Shown here in pieces: positions 46,621-57,063 of a stretch of 64,000 nucleotides of DNA. The notes beneath the pieces are model-generated. The model was not told where the DNA came from, did no database searches, and saw only the letters and a list, made by a program, of their open reading frames with translations. Position 1 is the first letter of the stretch. Every line of letters starts with the position of its first letter. The stretch lies in assembly GCA_006384855.1 (NCBI GenBank), contig VCJN01000801.1, forward strand, positions 42,615 to 106,614, in the 5' to 3' direction. The position numbers and the translations under genes were made by a program. The DNA comes from Tetraselmis striata (taxonomy: Eukaryota; Chlorophyta; Chlorodendrophyceae; Chlorodendrales; Chlorodendraceae).

Positions 46621-47579
46621 CAAGCGTACAGTTGCGCAAACGCGCCCTTCTAAACATATTTTCCTCTTGTCCTTTCATTCGGATTCAATGATAAATCGGT
46701 CATTGCGCACATGATGGTGGTACGTATGCTGCATCCAGTGTGATTTGTCATTTTTGGACGAAAATGGAGTAATTGACTTCGGGCCATGCTCGAAATGATC
46801 CAAGATGTATAAATCACAGTGGATGCATACTACCATCAGGTGCGCAATGGCCAAGTTTGTACTTCAATGTTGGCTTAACATGTCCACAAAATGAAGTTCA
46901 TATTGGCGCGTTGTCCAAAAACATCTTGGACAGTTTTTCGTAAACGGGTATACCGCCCCGTAGCGCTGCAATGGTACCCGGGTACCGGTACTCGTATATA
47001 TTGACCATCTCGTCGGATGAACGAAGCTGAAGGGGCAATACAGCCCGTTAATATAACTAATGTCATGAGGGGGTTAACTCTGGGCAGCACATGCCCGTGT
47101 CCCGGGGCTCAAACCGCGGCACCACACCAACTGGCCAGCTCAACATGCGGCTAGGGACCTTTGGTCGGTGCTGATGACGTGGCTGCTTTGAGCATGCAAG
47201 CAATTCCATGGTCTGTGGGCCAGGTTCTAGACGAGTGGGTCCAGAGTTAATTAAAAACACTATTGTCATACCCCGATCTCTCGACGCCGGCGCAGTCGCT
47301 GTCCGCCGGCGCAATGACACCCGCCACCGCATGGCTCGCCGACAGCCCGCTCACCGCCTCCGTAGCGGCCATGCAGTTGGTAGCCGCCCCCCCTAGTTCC
47401 CCTACTGACCCGGGAACGGGAACGGGTGGCTCCGCGGGGGGTGCTGGGCCGGAGGATCGAGCCGGCGGGGCGGGTGGGGTGGCATTTCGGCCGGACCACC
47501 CACCCTCCCACTCATATCCGGAGCCCGACGTGACAGGTGAGTTGAAACAGCCTCGTTAACGGACGTGAGGGCCCTAACC
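46621..47579. other. Spacer with fold-back element
   Basis: 46701-46849 is a fold-back: about 40-base arms (46701-46746 and 46811-46849) around 64 bases. An open frame at 47263-47559 (+) is Ala/Gly/Pro-rich without a domain. Confidence 0.6.
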
Positions 47580-48625
47580 TGCAGCATAAGCTCAGAGGCC
47601 TTTCATACGGACATCGCGTCATCAGATAATCCTGTCATCGGATAAATACTCGCACCGGAGCGTGCCACGTCGTAACTGATGACATGCCCCGCGCCGCTAT
47701 CTGATGACAGACCCGCGTGTATTTGGAAATGCCCCCGTGTACAGTGCACACGCGTCATCAGATAGCGGCCTCGGCCAGCCCATTTTCAAAACATTTTCGC
47801 CCAGTCTACCTACCTGCCCGGCACCCGCCGACGCCATGGCAGGCTCCACCGAGCAATCTCCGCAACGGACACCCAGGCGGGGCGTACCCACATGGGAGAC
47901 CCCCCCCTCCCCGCACTATGGGGGGTCATGTTGCACCTGGGTTCACGGTTTCGCCGCGGGAGCTACGCGCGAAGGCCCGTGCACTGGCGGGGCGCAGTGG
48001 TTAGTTGCAGCCCTGGCGCCTCGCCCGCCGCCACCGCGCTGCGCCCTTCTCGCCCGCCCGCGCGTGGTCATCCCTCGACAGCCGGCGCAGTGCCCGATCC
48101 CTGTCGCGCTTCTCGTTGCCTGCACGGTTAGGATGGCGTGCGCCCGCGTTGCCATGGGGCGTGGCCCCGTTGTCGTCCTCATCGGTGTACGCTTCGTCTG
48201 TATGCGGTGTGTCCATGTCTATGTCCAGTGCGGCCCCGGCAATGGCCAGCATCCGAGGGAACGCGCTGCCCTTCGACTGCGCGTTGCCGTAGGTAAGTGC
48301 AAGCCCTCCAACTTCGTCTACGGCAAAGCTGGGACGCTCCATGACTGCCCAGTGTGGATGGGCGGGAGGGACGGGGCGAGAGACACGAGGGAAAAGATGG
48401 TGTTTGCGGGCCCGATGGCGGCGGCGGAACTAGAAGCGCCGGTCGATTTCTTGCGATATTTGATGACAGACCAACGAATTTTGATGTTTGTCCGTATGAA
48501 TCACATCTCTTGTCATGCGTTAGCGTTGTCGACAAGGTAGCCCGCGGTGCGCGAACGGTAGATGATGACAAGGATTATATGATGACGAGATGTCCGTATG
48601 ATATGCCTCTCAGTCTTATTGCCAT
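47580..48625. mobile_element. TIR element family 5, copy 2
   Basis: Same orientation as copy 1, with inverted ends (TCATACGGACATCGCGTCAT on the left, its inverse near 48590 on the right). It has about 170 bases more interior than copy 1 and only one arm of copy 1's long hairpin. Confidence 0.65.
48001..48342 (-). CDS. Small ORF inside TIR element copy 2
   Basis: 113 codons starting MERPSFAVDEVGGLALTYGN, with an acidic stretch (DIDMDTPHTDEAYTDEDD) and then a basic tail (RDRDRALRRLSRDDHARAGE). Copy 1 has the same start but loses the frame. On the plus strand the same region has GTAG|GTAAGTGC, a good splice donor in both copies, so the coding strand is uncertain. Confidence 0.3.
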   Translation of the reverse strand: MERPSFAVDEVGGLALTYGNAQSKGSAFPRMLAIAGAALDIDMDTPHTDEAYTDEDDNGATPHGNAGARHPNRAGNEKRDRDRALRRLSRDDHARAGEKGAARWRRARRQGCN

Positions 48626-48886
48626 GGACCCGCTGGAGCAGGGGTGTCGTGTGGCGGAGCACGGTTTGGAGCTCGTGCCCATCAAGACGGGCTATTTTGG
48701 CCTCGCCCCCAGAGACGAGTGAGGTGGGGCGCAGCCTTCACCTTGGCGATGATAGAGTCAATGAGGTTGGTGTTTCACTCCCGCAGCGGTGGCATGCCTG
48801 ACCGGGCCTTGGATGTTGCAGTTGAGGCCTCCAATGGCAGCATTGTAGTGACTGAGGCTCATGCACAGCTCCATATCGCGTTCTAG

Positions 48887-51745
48887 TCGATGCGCTCCAG
48901 CTCCTCGCGTAGATTCCACAGCTCATTGCGGTTGAAAGGCATTAGCCCCTCCTTGCGCCATCCCATCATGTTCCTGTCGTAGGTGAAGCCGTGCTCGAAT
49001 GCCGGCCGAATCATATCGATGAAATCCTCCATCTTCAACGCCTCCAACCATTTCACTTTCGTAGCGAACCTGGCTGTTCCATCGTCCGTGTTGTAGCTTT
49101 GCGTCTGAACATCTCGTGCTTCTCTTGTGCCACACTACATGCAAGTCGTACCAGAACACAAATTGAAATGTAATGTCAGTGATATGTGTGAGTTAATTCC
49201 CAACGCATATGTGACATGGTGGGGGGCGGGTTCATATATACTAATGTGCACATGCATTTGCATATATACAATAACATGATTATACATTCTGGCGACGTAC
49301 CTTTAGATGACCAAAGTTGCATGTGTCCTCCCCTTGCAATCTGTAGCTCAGATTCGGGACGCGGAGAAGGATTTCGAAAACCGTTCCTAATGCATGCCTC
49401 CAGCACCTCTAGCCAAAGGTGAGTACCCACGCCATCGCATATCACGACAACATGCTCCCCGGGGTGTGTATCTCTGGGTTTTGCCATGGGAGCGGCTGGC
49501 ACCAGCACTAACATCACGTAGTCTGTCACGCCATCGCCGTTCAGGCTGCCCTTCTCGTTGTGATTGAAGCGCCAATATAACTGTTGACACCAGTGCTGCT
49601 GCCACTGCTGTACACCAAACAATGTAGCTAGGGTATGCGTATTAGTACATTAGCACATATCTGAGTGGTACGAGCACCGCGCTACGTACACACGCGCCGC
49701 GGGCACCGCATCGCGCCCGCCATATAGGCGTTCGGCGCACCGGGCCTGCTCACTTCTCTGTAACCAGACACTCTCCCGGCTATGGGCTTCCGGCGTGCGA
49801 CATGGACCAGCACGCCGGTTGCGCGGAAGTTGCGCATGACAGGTTATGGGCCCTCTACAGCCTATGTCGGACACTAGTGAGAATGGTCTGACGCTAGACC
49901 TCGCAGGATGTCCGTCTGGGCGGGAAGCCCGGGCGTAAAACCGAGACCACCGCAGCCAGAAAGGGGCCTCGACACTCGACATGTTGTTTGCGCACCTACA
50001 TCTAAAGCGCACACCCGGACGTTGGCTACCATGACGCCAGCAACCACCATGTACGGACTCCCTCGCCAGCTACCACGACGCCAGCGACTGCCGCGTGCCG
50101 CAGTTCCCGCCCGAAGAGATTCTCGGCTCGGCCGACTGGAAAATTCGGGCAACGCTCGTCGACTAGTATGAAGTCGCATGCGAAGCTCGGCACACTAGCG
50201 CCAAGGAGAAGTGGCCACCCGCGACTTTTATCCGCTCGACAGCCGGCGCCGTCAGACTCCCTAGAGGATCTGCCCCGATCCATGCCGAGGTCATGGCATG
50301 GCGGGCTGCCTCTATAGGCTAGCGACTAGCGTTAGCAGCCGAAACCCCTGCTTGGCGCATCACCTTGCGACATTGGGAGGGGATGTTGACACCAGTGCTG
50401 CTGCCACTGCTGTACACCAAACAATGTAGCTAGGGTATGCGTATTATTAGTACTTTAGCACATATCTGAGTGGTACGAGCACCGCGCTACGCACGCGCCG
50501 CGGGCACCGCATCGCGCCCGCCATATAGGCGTTCGGCGCACCGGGCCTGCTCACTTCTCTGTAACCAGACACTCTCCCGGCTATGGGCTTCCGGCGTGCG
50601 ACATGGACCAGCACGCCGGTTGCGGGGAAGTTGCGCATGACAATAACATTATGCCATTTACCTCGGTTTGTAGGCCAGGGCGAGTCCATCCTGCCTCCAT
50701 GCTGCTACCGGACGCGAAGACGGTATATATATGGCGGCAAGGTCTCGCCAGTGCCAATGCGCTCACCTGCCACTGTTGCAGTGGCGCTGCTCTTGGTGCT
50801 CAGACCCTCGCCCCGATCATGCTTGCCATCTCTGACGATTCGATCGCCCTTCCGCTTGCCATCCTTCGTGCAGTCCAGCTCAACGCTCGTCTCATCAAAT
50901 GAGAAGATTCGCTCCGGGTGGGTGATGGTGAGCATCTCGCTGCGCAGCACGGTAGGGTCGTAGTCTGGATTTCTGACAGCCACTCCGGCGTTTAGCATGA
51001 TGTTGGCAGCCTCATTGTAATAAGTTTCCAGGTTGTCAATCGTGAGCCACTCTATCTGCACGCGTCATTTCTAGTGGTCTCTCAGTGCCTTGCTCCATGC
51101 CATGCCGTTTTAGGAATGCATAATACCAGCCATGAGTTGTCTTGCCACCGGGAAAACTTTACGCATAAGGAGTCCCTTTGACAATGTCTGTCCCCCATAA
51201 TAATACATCGCGTTGAAACACTGGCAGCTTCTTGTTGCGCAAAGCTCTAATTATACACCGGCTATGCGCTCCTCTGGCTTTATAGGCAGGTAGACTCCTC
51301 CGGGTTCCTCTGGAGGCACAACATGCCCCACGGACATTACCACCTTAATCCTACGAACAAGATGGCGGCCCCCTCTAGGAGTCGCTGGCGAGCAGAGCTG
51401 GCAGCGGCGTTCACAGACAGCTTGGGATTAGCGTCCAACTCAGAAACCGCAGTTATAATTGCTTGAGTCGTCAGAGCCCGGTAGTCCAGCCAGGTGGCGG
51501 CACCCTTGAAGGATGTCTGGGCAGCCGCTGCTGCTGCTGCCTCCCCCGGCAGCCTGGCCTTTCTGCTTGACCTGTCGCGCCGTTTCTTCCCTCTATCGAC
51601 ACCGACTACACTGTCCGACGGTGCAGACGGAGGGGCAGGAACATTAGAAGGAGGGCTAATCGGGTCTTGCTCCGGCGGCTGCGGCTATTCCGAAAGAGAG
51701 TCCCGCACATTCCGGAGGTTGCGGGTCCGCCGAGACACAGCCATG
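48887..51745 (-). pseudogene. pogo/DDE_1-like transposase gene, damaged
   Basis: Cut-and-paste transposase read leftward. An N-terminal region at 51745-51346 is basic (DRGKKRRDRSSRKARLPGE) and has an in-frame TAG near 51690. The first catalytic Asp is in ERIFSFDETSVELD (about 50920). The second is in VVVICDGVGTHLWLEVLEAC (about 49430). A third acidic site is in a frame ending YRLQGEDTCNFGHLK (about 49300), after a one-base shift. A donor follows at about 49294, and the exon from about 49140 has the family tail ALKMEDFIDMI...GWRKEGLMPFNRNELW. The stop TAG lies near 48887, though another frame continues. Between the first and second Asp a 260-base stretch is duplicated around 540 extra bases. 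No terminal repeats were found. Confidence 0.6.
49582..50642. repeat. Direct duplication of about 260 bp around a 540-bp insert
   Basis: 49582-49843 and 50384-50642 are nearly identical (shared GTTGACACCAGTGCTGCTGC start). The 540 bases between carry TAGCGACTA at 50320-50328 and no gene. Confidence 0.85.
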
Positions 51746-52605
51746 ATCAGCCCCGAGTGATCACACGGGCGCACCGACACTCGGAGGTCAGCAGCGGCCT
51801 CCAAGCCCGCCTGCTTGAGCGCGAGCTCCGGCTGCGCGGCGCTCCATTTGCTGAGCGCTAGCTAAAAAACCTGGTTCTTTTGGCTCTTATTGAGGTGGTG
51901 GATCGGGATGAGGCGGCGCCGAGGGCGGTCTAGACCGAGAAGCACCGGTGCCCCCTCCTCATTCTGCCCCACAGTGGCCGGGTTGCTCGCGACTGACGAC
52001 CCGACCGACCGCCGAGGCATGCGCCAAGCGTGTATGCAAAAGTAGTGAGTGGCACGGACGTGTGTGGGTGCCCAGGATTGACTAGTCGGCGGAGAAGCGT
52101 CAGCAAGTTGCGACAGACGTTCCGAGTGGGTTTGAAAAAACAGCGCGTTTGATAACAAAACGCGGACTCACCTTGCCGCGCGCCACTGGTTGTTGTCCAG
52201 CCATGTGTCAATCCTCGCTCATCCGCCCGCGCAGCACCACGTTAGCTTGCAAGATACACCCTATAGCGTCGTGTTTATACAGCTCGTCGCTCGGATGTCG
52301 AGGGGCGTGGTTTTGTGTGTCTAGGTTGTGGGAGGTGGAGGTGTTGCCAGCGTTAATCCGTGGCCAGGCGATCGGCCGGCGACCACCTGATCCACATCAA
52401 TTTGATGTCACCCTCCCTCGCACACTTTGACTAGAACCACCAACTTTGACCATCCCGGCGGGCCCTAGGGCCCTAGTAGGCATCCAAGAACCCCCTCGCT
52501 GGTGTGTTCGGGCCTCCATGGCGGTCATGGCACTGCCCACAGCCCATAGCGTTAAAAGGGTATGACATTAGTCCTAGCTATGACATACATTACTTCCATT
52601 ACGGG
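51746..52605. other. Region upstream of the transposase gene
   Basis: No coding region recognised. It probably includes the transposase promoter side and an undetected element end. Confidence 0.35.
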
Positions 52606-52639
52606 TAGCGACTAATCCATACTTGCACCACGCATCATA

Positions 52640-52875
52640 TGATGATAATGAATCTGTCGCGCAAACGGCGGGGGTTGTTGCAGCGGGTCTCTGCTTGCGT
52701 GAATGGCACCTTGGGCGGCATTCTCTCTGCCGGTGTGCAGACGGCCAAGTTTGCTGCGTGTGACCGTGCCCATTCAGCATTTTCCTCTGCTGCTGCTTCC
52801 ACCTCGCGGTCGCCGTAGTGGGCGTTTCCTAGTGCCCTTTCGGATGATTTCCTTGTCGCTTTTGCAGCAGATACA
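52640..52875 (+). mobile_element. LINE family 4 fragment, plus-strand copy
   Basis: Reads RRGLLQRVSACVNGTLGG and SAGVQTAKFAACDRAHSA, matching the minus-strand copy at 43985-44587. TAGCGACTA (52606) and TAGTCGCTA (52938) stand at either side in inverted orientation. Confidence 0.55.
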
Positions 52876-52946
52876 GGGTACCCGTACTCGCAGTTTCATC
52901 ATAATGCATCACGGAAAATTGATGCATCGTGTATGAGTAGTCGCTA

Positions 52947-54153
52947 CAGTATCTTAGTTCTATGACGGGCACACACAGATGCGAATATACTGATGCTGGC
53001 CTCGTAGTAGCCGCCAAGCAGGCGGCAGCACGGCGCAGCGTGGCAGCACATGCTGACCTGTGAGGTCCCTGTCAGCCTCTCATGTCGGATATGATACTGA
53101 TCGGGGACGACCGGGGTACAGATACTGCTGTAATAAAGAGCCAACATGGAGTATTAAACATCAGTACCCGTACAGTAGCGGGATGTTCGGCTGTACAGGC
53201 ACCAGTACATGTGTAGTAAGAAAGCAGGCTCGCAAAATAGCAATCATCAGCATAATTATACGGTGCTCATGTAATCACGCATTATACGGTGCTCCCAGAT
53301 CCGATTATTGGCCACACTTGTCCCCAAATTCTCGCTGTACGGTTTCTTACCTGGCACATATCGGTACCGTACGGATGCCGAAAAGAACAACCGTAATTAA
53401 TGACTCCAATATTCCAGGGTCGAGAAACGACGAACCGCCTACCCTGTATATACTGTATGGCCTACACGCGAGAAATTAATGGCGCGAGAAGTGGCGCAGC
53501 ACGCGAGTACCTGTCTACTACCGGCAGCAGTAGAAAATGAGTAGCGTTCTCAAATTGCCGTGGATGTAGCTGTACTCACTACGCAGCATCGCGGATGAGA
53601 CCGCGGAACTTGAAAGTAGTCGCTATGCCGGTTTTCATATCCGTGCCATCGCCCGCCGTATAAGACGCGGCGACAGCTCTATTCTGGTTCCTTCTCTCGT
53701 GTTGCACCGGAGCTCTGATTATTACCTGCTCACCGCTGAGCCATTCGGATTTGAGCACCCTGTCTCGTTTACGCACATGCATGTTGTTTAAAGCACACCC
53801 TTTTTTATCCCACACTGCTACCCGCGCTGGTAGAAACGATGACGACTGTACCCTCGCTCGCGTTCTTCGCCCCCGTTCGATAAGCGAGTCGTTTAGCTAG
53901 AAGACCCTTTCGTTTAGTGCTCTCGCGATATAAAGACTGCGCGAGAGCGCATGCATTGACTGCTATTGATGTTGACGTCTTGGACTCCGAGTGCTAGGAT
54001 TTCACCAAGGACTCCAATAAGCGCATGCTGAGGGAGCTCATGGAGCCCATGATGGCTACAAGGAGAACAATACTACTCATGTTGTCATGATATCGGCGGT
54101 ATCAGTGATATCTTTGCCCTCGTGTTCTATATCGTGCGGCGGTTGTATCAAGA
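52947..54153. other. Unassigned spacer with two dispersed repeats
   Basis: 52895-53045 resembles 43440-43600, and 53543-53670 resembles 29861-29985. In the latter, the copy here has the extra bases GTAGTCGCT at 53616-53624. No gene is seen. Confidence 0.45.
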
Positions 54154-54940
54154 TCATTTCACATCGCCAGCGACCGCCGGCGATTTTGGCGACGCGTCAC
54201 CGGTTTTTACTCGTACCATAGAGTGCCACGCACGTCGCAGCGCCGAAAAGAAGTAATCAAGATCGGCGACGTCTCCAACCGAAAATCGGCGTCGCATACT
54301 CGCATAGGCCACGCGTAGCTGAAGCATTTTTGAACGTCTGTATCAAGCCGGATGACCCCGCTCCCGAGTATTTCAAACCGCCCTTGATCCGTTGCCACCC
54401 ACACCGTTGGACCGCACCACCGCTCCTACCACCCTGCCTACGCCCCGTGCGCAGCGCGCCGCTACCCGGGAGCAACGCACCCTTGACGCCCCAGCCGGCG
54501 GGGGGGGGGGGGGCGTCGGCCCTCGCCGATGTCGCGAGCGATGTTCCGGATCTAGACTCCCGCCTGAGGCTAAACCCGGGCAGCCGGATGCGGCCCTTCA
54601 GCCCTGCCGACCCTGCGCTATAGCACGAATCTGCAGTCGGACACTTCTGGGCGGGGGGGGGGAGTGGGCGGGCACGCGCATTGTGGCGAACGCGGGCAGG
54701 AACACCAGTCGGGAAGTGGCGAATGTAGCGACTACGCGCCGCCGCCGCCGGGTAGTAGTGGAGGCTGGTAGTAGTCGCTAGCGCGTGGTGGCTGTGCGGC
54801 TACGCGGTATGAAATGCAGAAAAAAACTAGCTACGTTTAGCCAGATTTCGATGAAAACGGTTGCTATGTGGCGTCACAATATCGCGGTAGAAATCGGCGA
54901 CGCGTCGCCAAAATCGCCGGTGGTCGCGGGTGTGAAATGA
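54154..54940. mobile_element. TIR element family 6 (MITE-like)
   Basis: The left end 54154-54210 and the right end 54889-54940 are inverted copies of about 50 bases sharing CCGGCGATTTTGGCGACGCG. The interior (787 bp overall) has a G run near 54500 and no transposase. Part of the right end is repeated at 54988-55023, next to an 18-bp palindrome, ATAGCATCATGATGCTAT (55026-55043). Confidence 0.55.
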
Positions 54941-55059
54941 CCATGATATTATGCTTGAAGCATATATATTGACATCAAGCGATTCGTTCGCCAAAATCGC
55001 CGGTGGTCGCGGGTATGAAATGACCATAGCATCATGATGCTATGCTTGAAGCATATTGA

Positions 55060-56059
55060 GATAAGACGGACGTTCTTGCTAGGCTTCCTTTCCAGATGCA
55101 TGAGATTTGGAACATCACTTCCGAGTGGACTATCTTGCGTTTTATCATGAATTTGCTTCTTCCCACGTACTATCGCAAATCGAACTAGCTGGGTGCGCCG
55201 TGATATTTTACACTACAATATATTTTACACTACAATAACCTCTTTTCATGGCTTGTTGCCTGGGATTGTCACAAGACCCTCCAAACGTTGGGAAACCCTG
55301 CAAAAGCCGATACTTCTGTCGCGGGAAGGAATGACTAAACCCTTAAATACCTAGTAACCCTTATTCAACCAGTACCATGTAATGGTAAACATAATGACCC
55401 GGGTACTTGTCACCGATGCTCTACTTGCCACTTGCTGATGCGCACCGTCACCCGATTGTCTAGCTCACATGTGTATGTCACCTCCGCAACATAGCGTTGT
55501 AATCATTCTTCCACCTTCCACAACATTCGTTTCCCGAGATCCTTTCTAGCCTGCTGAGCCATGCTGCCTTTCACACTTTCCTCCTCACACATTTGTAACG
55601 TTTACGCAGGCGATCGCGCGCAATGGTCGCGAGGCGGAAAGGAAACCCCAAATAATGTTAGCAAACATTACATGTACGCACCCGAGCGCTGATCATTTCC
55701 ATCCCGCCGCCCACCCAACTGTATATTATTGGGCTTGTTTTGCTCCATGATGACTTTTTCGCTTCCGGGACTGGACCGGATGAATGATCGATGATGTATT
55801 AGGGGGCTTTTGCGACCTTTGGATCAACACTTTCGATCAACACGTCAGCCCGTACACCCTCGCGTACGCGAAGATTGGGCCAAGATATTGGTCGAATGTT
55901 CCCAACTTGGGACCAAAAACGAAGTTGGGGTCAAAGATTGGAAGAAAAAATCGTCCGTGTTTTTGAGCGGAGGCAGAATAGTCGTATTGGTACTGCTACG
56001 GTCGCGGCGATGGGGCTACGAGTACAGCTCCGGGTGGGGCTACGGGTGGGCCAGAGGCC
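55060..56059. other. Unassigned AT-richer spacer
   Basis: No gene or repeat recognised. Confidence 0.4.
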
Positions 56060-56416
56060 GTGGACGGCGCATTGTGCTGCGGCCCGCCGCAGCTCGCGCC
56101 ATTTCAAACAGTCCGCCCGCAGCCACACCCATCAGCTAGCCCACACCCCTACGGTACGCCCCGTGGTAACGCTCCCGCTACGTCGGACACGATATCCGAG
56201 TCTTTGGTTAAGAAGGGTGTGCAGCTAAAGAAGGTGTCGCCCATGGAGTGGAAGCGACTGTGGGATTTAGACCCGTGTTACATCTCAGCGCGGTTGCACA
56301 CCGCATACGCTGCCCATATATGCGAGTTCTGGAAGAAGGCGAACCAATTCGGAGCCAAGGGGAGCCGCAAGGAAGAAGTTGGAGAGGAAACTGCGGAAGC
56401 TCACCTCGGTCCATGA
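56060..56416 (+). CDS. Hypothetical ORF left of the recombinase unit
   Basis: 118 codons: a Pro/Gly-rich start, then a more protein-like part reading SPMEWKRLWDLDPCYISARL and HICEFWKKANQFGAKGSRKE. An overlapping frame (56379-56588) continues with a Lys/Arg-rich sequence. It could be the head of a gag-like or accessory protein of a larger element. No family is recognised. Confidence 0.25.
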   Translation: MDGALCCGPPQLAPFQTVRPQPHPSASPHPYGTPRGNAPATSDTISESLVKKGVQLKKVSPMEWKRLWDLDPCYISARLHTAYAAHICEFWKKANQFGAKGSRKEEVGEETAEAHLGP

Positions 56417-56559
56417 CGAGAAGCTTCCTGAGGGGCGGGTGCTGCAAGAGCGGACGGGGGCGATCGTGACGGCGTCGGCGGCAGGCGACGCACGTAAAAA
56501 CCGCGACGGCGTTAATTACTCCATGTTTGGCAGGCAATGTTGTAATGATTACATGCTGA

Positions 56560-57063
56560 TTAGGCCCGCATGCGACGTGGCACGCTAATATGCTGAACCA
56601 AAGGTTGGTCCAATCCTTGATCCAAAGCCGCGAAGGCAACCATCCGACGACACCGCCGAACGCCGCTCCCCGCTGCTGGGTAGTGTGGGGCTCGTTGATT
56701 CGCTTCGGGGAGACGGGAGCGGCGCGGAGAGGGAGGCGGGGGGGATGACGGCGGCGACGGCATCGATGTATCACCCGGCTCGCCCCGCGTTTCGGTCTGA
56801 CCGGGTCCGGACGGAGCAGAGGCGTGACGGACGTACGGTGCAGCAGGGGCGCTATCACCACCGGCTGCGACAGGTGCGGCGGTGTCCGGAGGCTCGGCGC
56901 ACCCCTCCGTGCATCTGCGAGTATCGTAGAATTGAGTCTTTGAGACAGGGGCGCCACACGCTCGGCAGCGCACTCTCTTAATCGCCGCTTCCCAAGTCCC
57001 CGCGGCAGGCGTCCAACCCTCCTTGCCCTCAGGAATACGGCGCTTGGAGTTGCGACGCCCCAT
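56560..57063 (-). CDS. Divergent ORF with possible zinc-binding motif
   Basis: 167 codons from ATG at 57061-57063 with a basic start (MGRRNSKRRIPEGKEGW). It continues VRCRACGAPVSKTQFYD and RRCTEGCAEPP, a CX2C...CX3C arrangement that could bind zinc, then a long Pro/Ser/Ala-rich tail. The last 25 or so codons lie in the left direct repeat. The 558 bases between this start and the recombinase start at 57622 would be a shared promoter region. A role as DNA-binding partner of the recombinase is inference from position only. Confidence 0.45.
   Translation of the reverse strand: MGRRNSKRRIPEGKEGWTPAAGTWEAAIKRVRCRACGAPVSKTQFYDTRRCTEGCAEPPDTAAPVAAGGDSAPAAPYVRHASAPSGPGQTETRGEPGDTSMPSPPSSPPPPSPRRSRLPEANQRAPHYPAAGSGVRRCRRMVAFAALDQGLDQPLVQHISVPRRMRA

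Noticed and set aside
47704-48540. 278-codon plus-strand open frame in the TIR element
   Set aside because: Composition is that of a GC-rich shadow frame. It is not kept in copy 1, and the minus strand has a more protein-like frame at 48001-48342.
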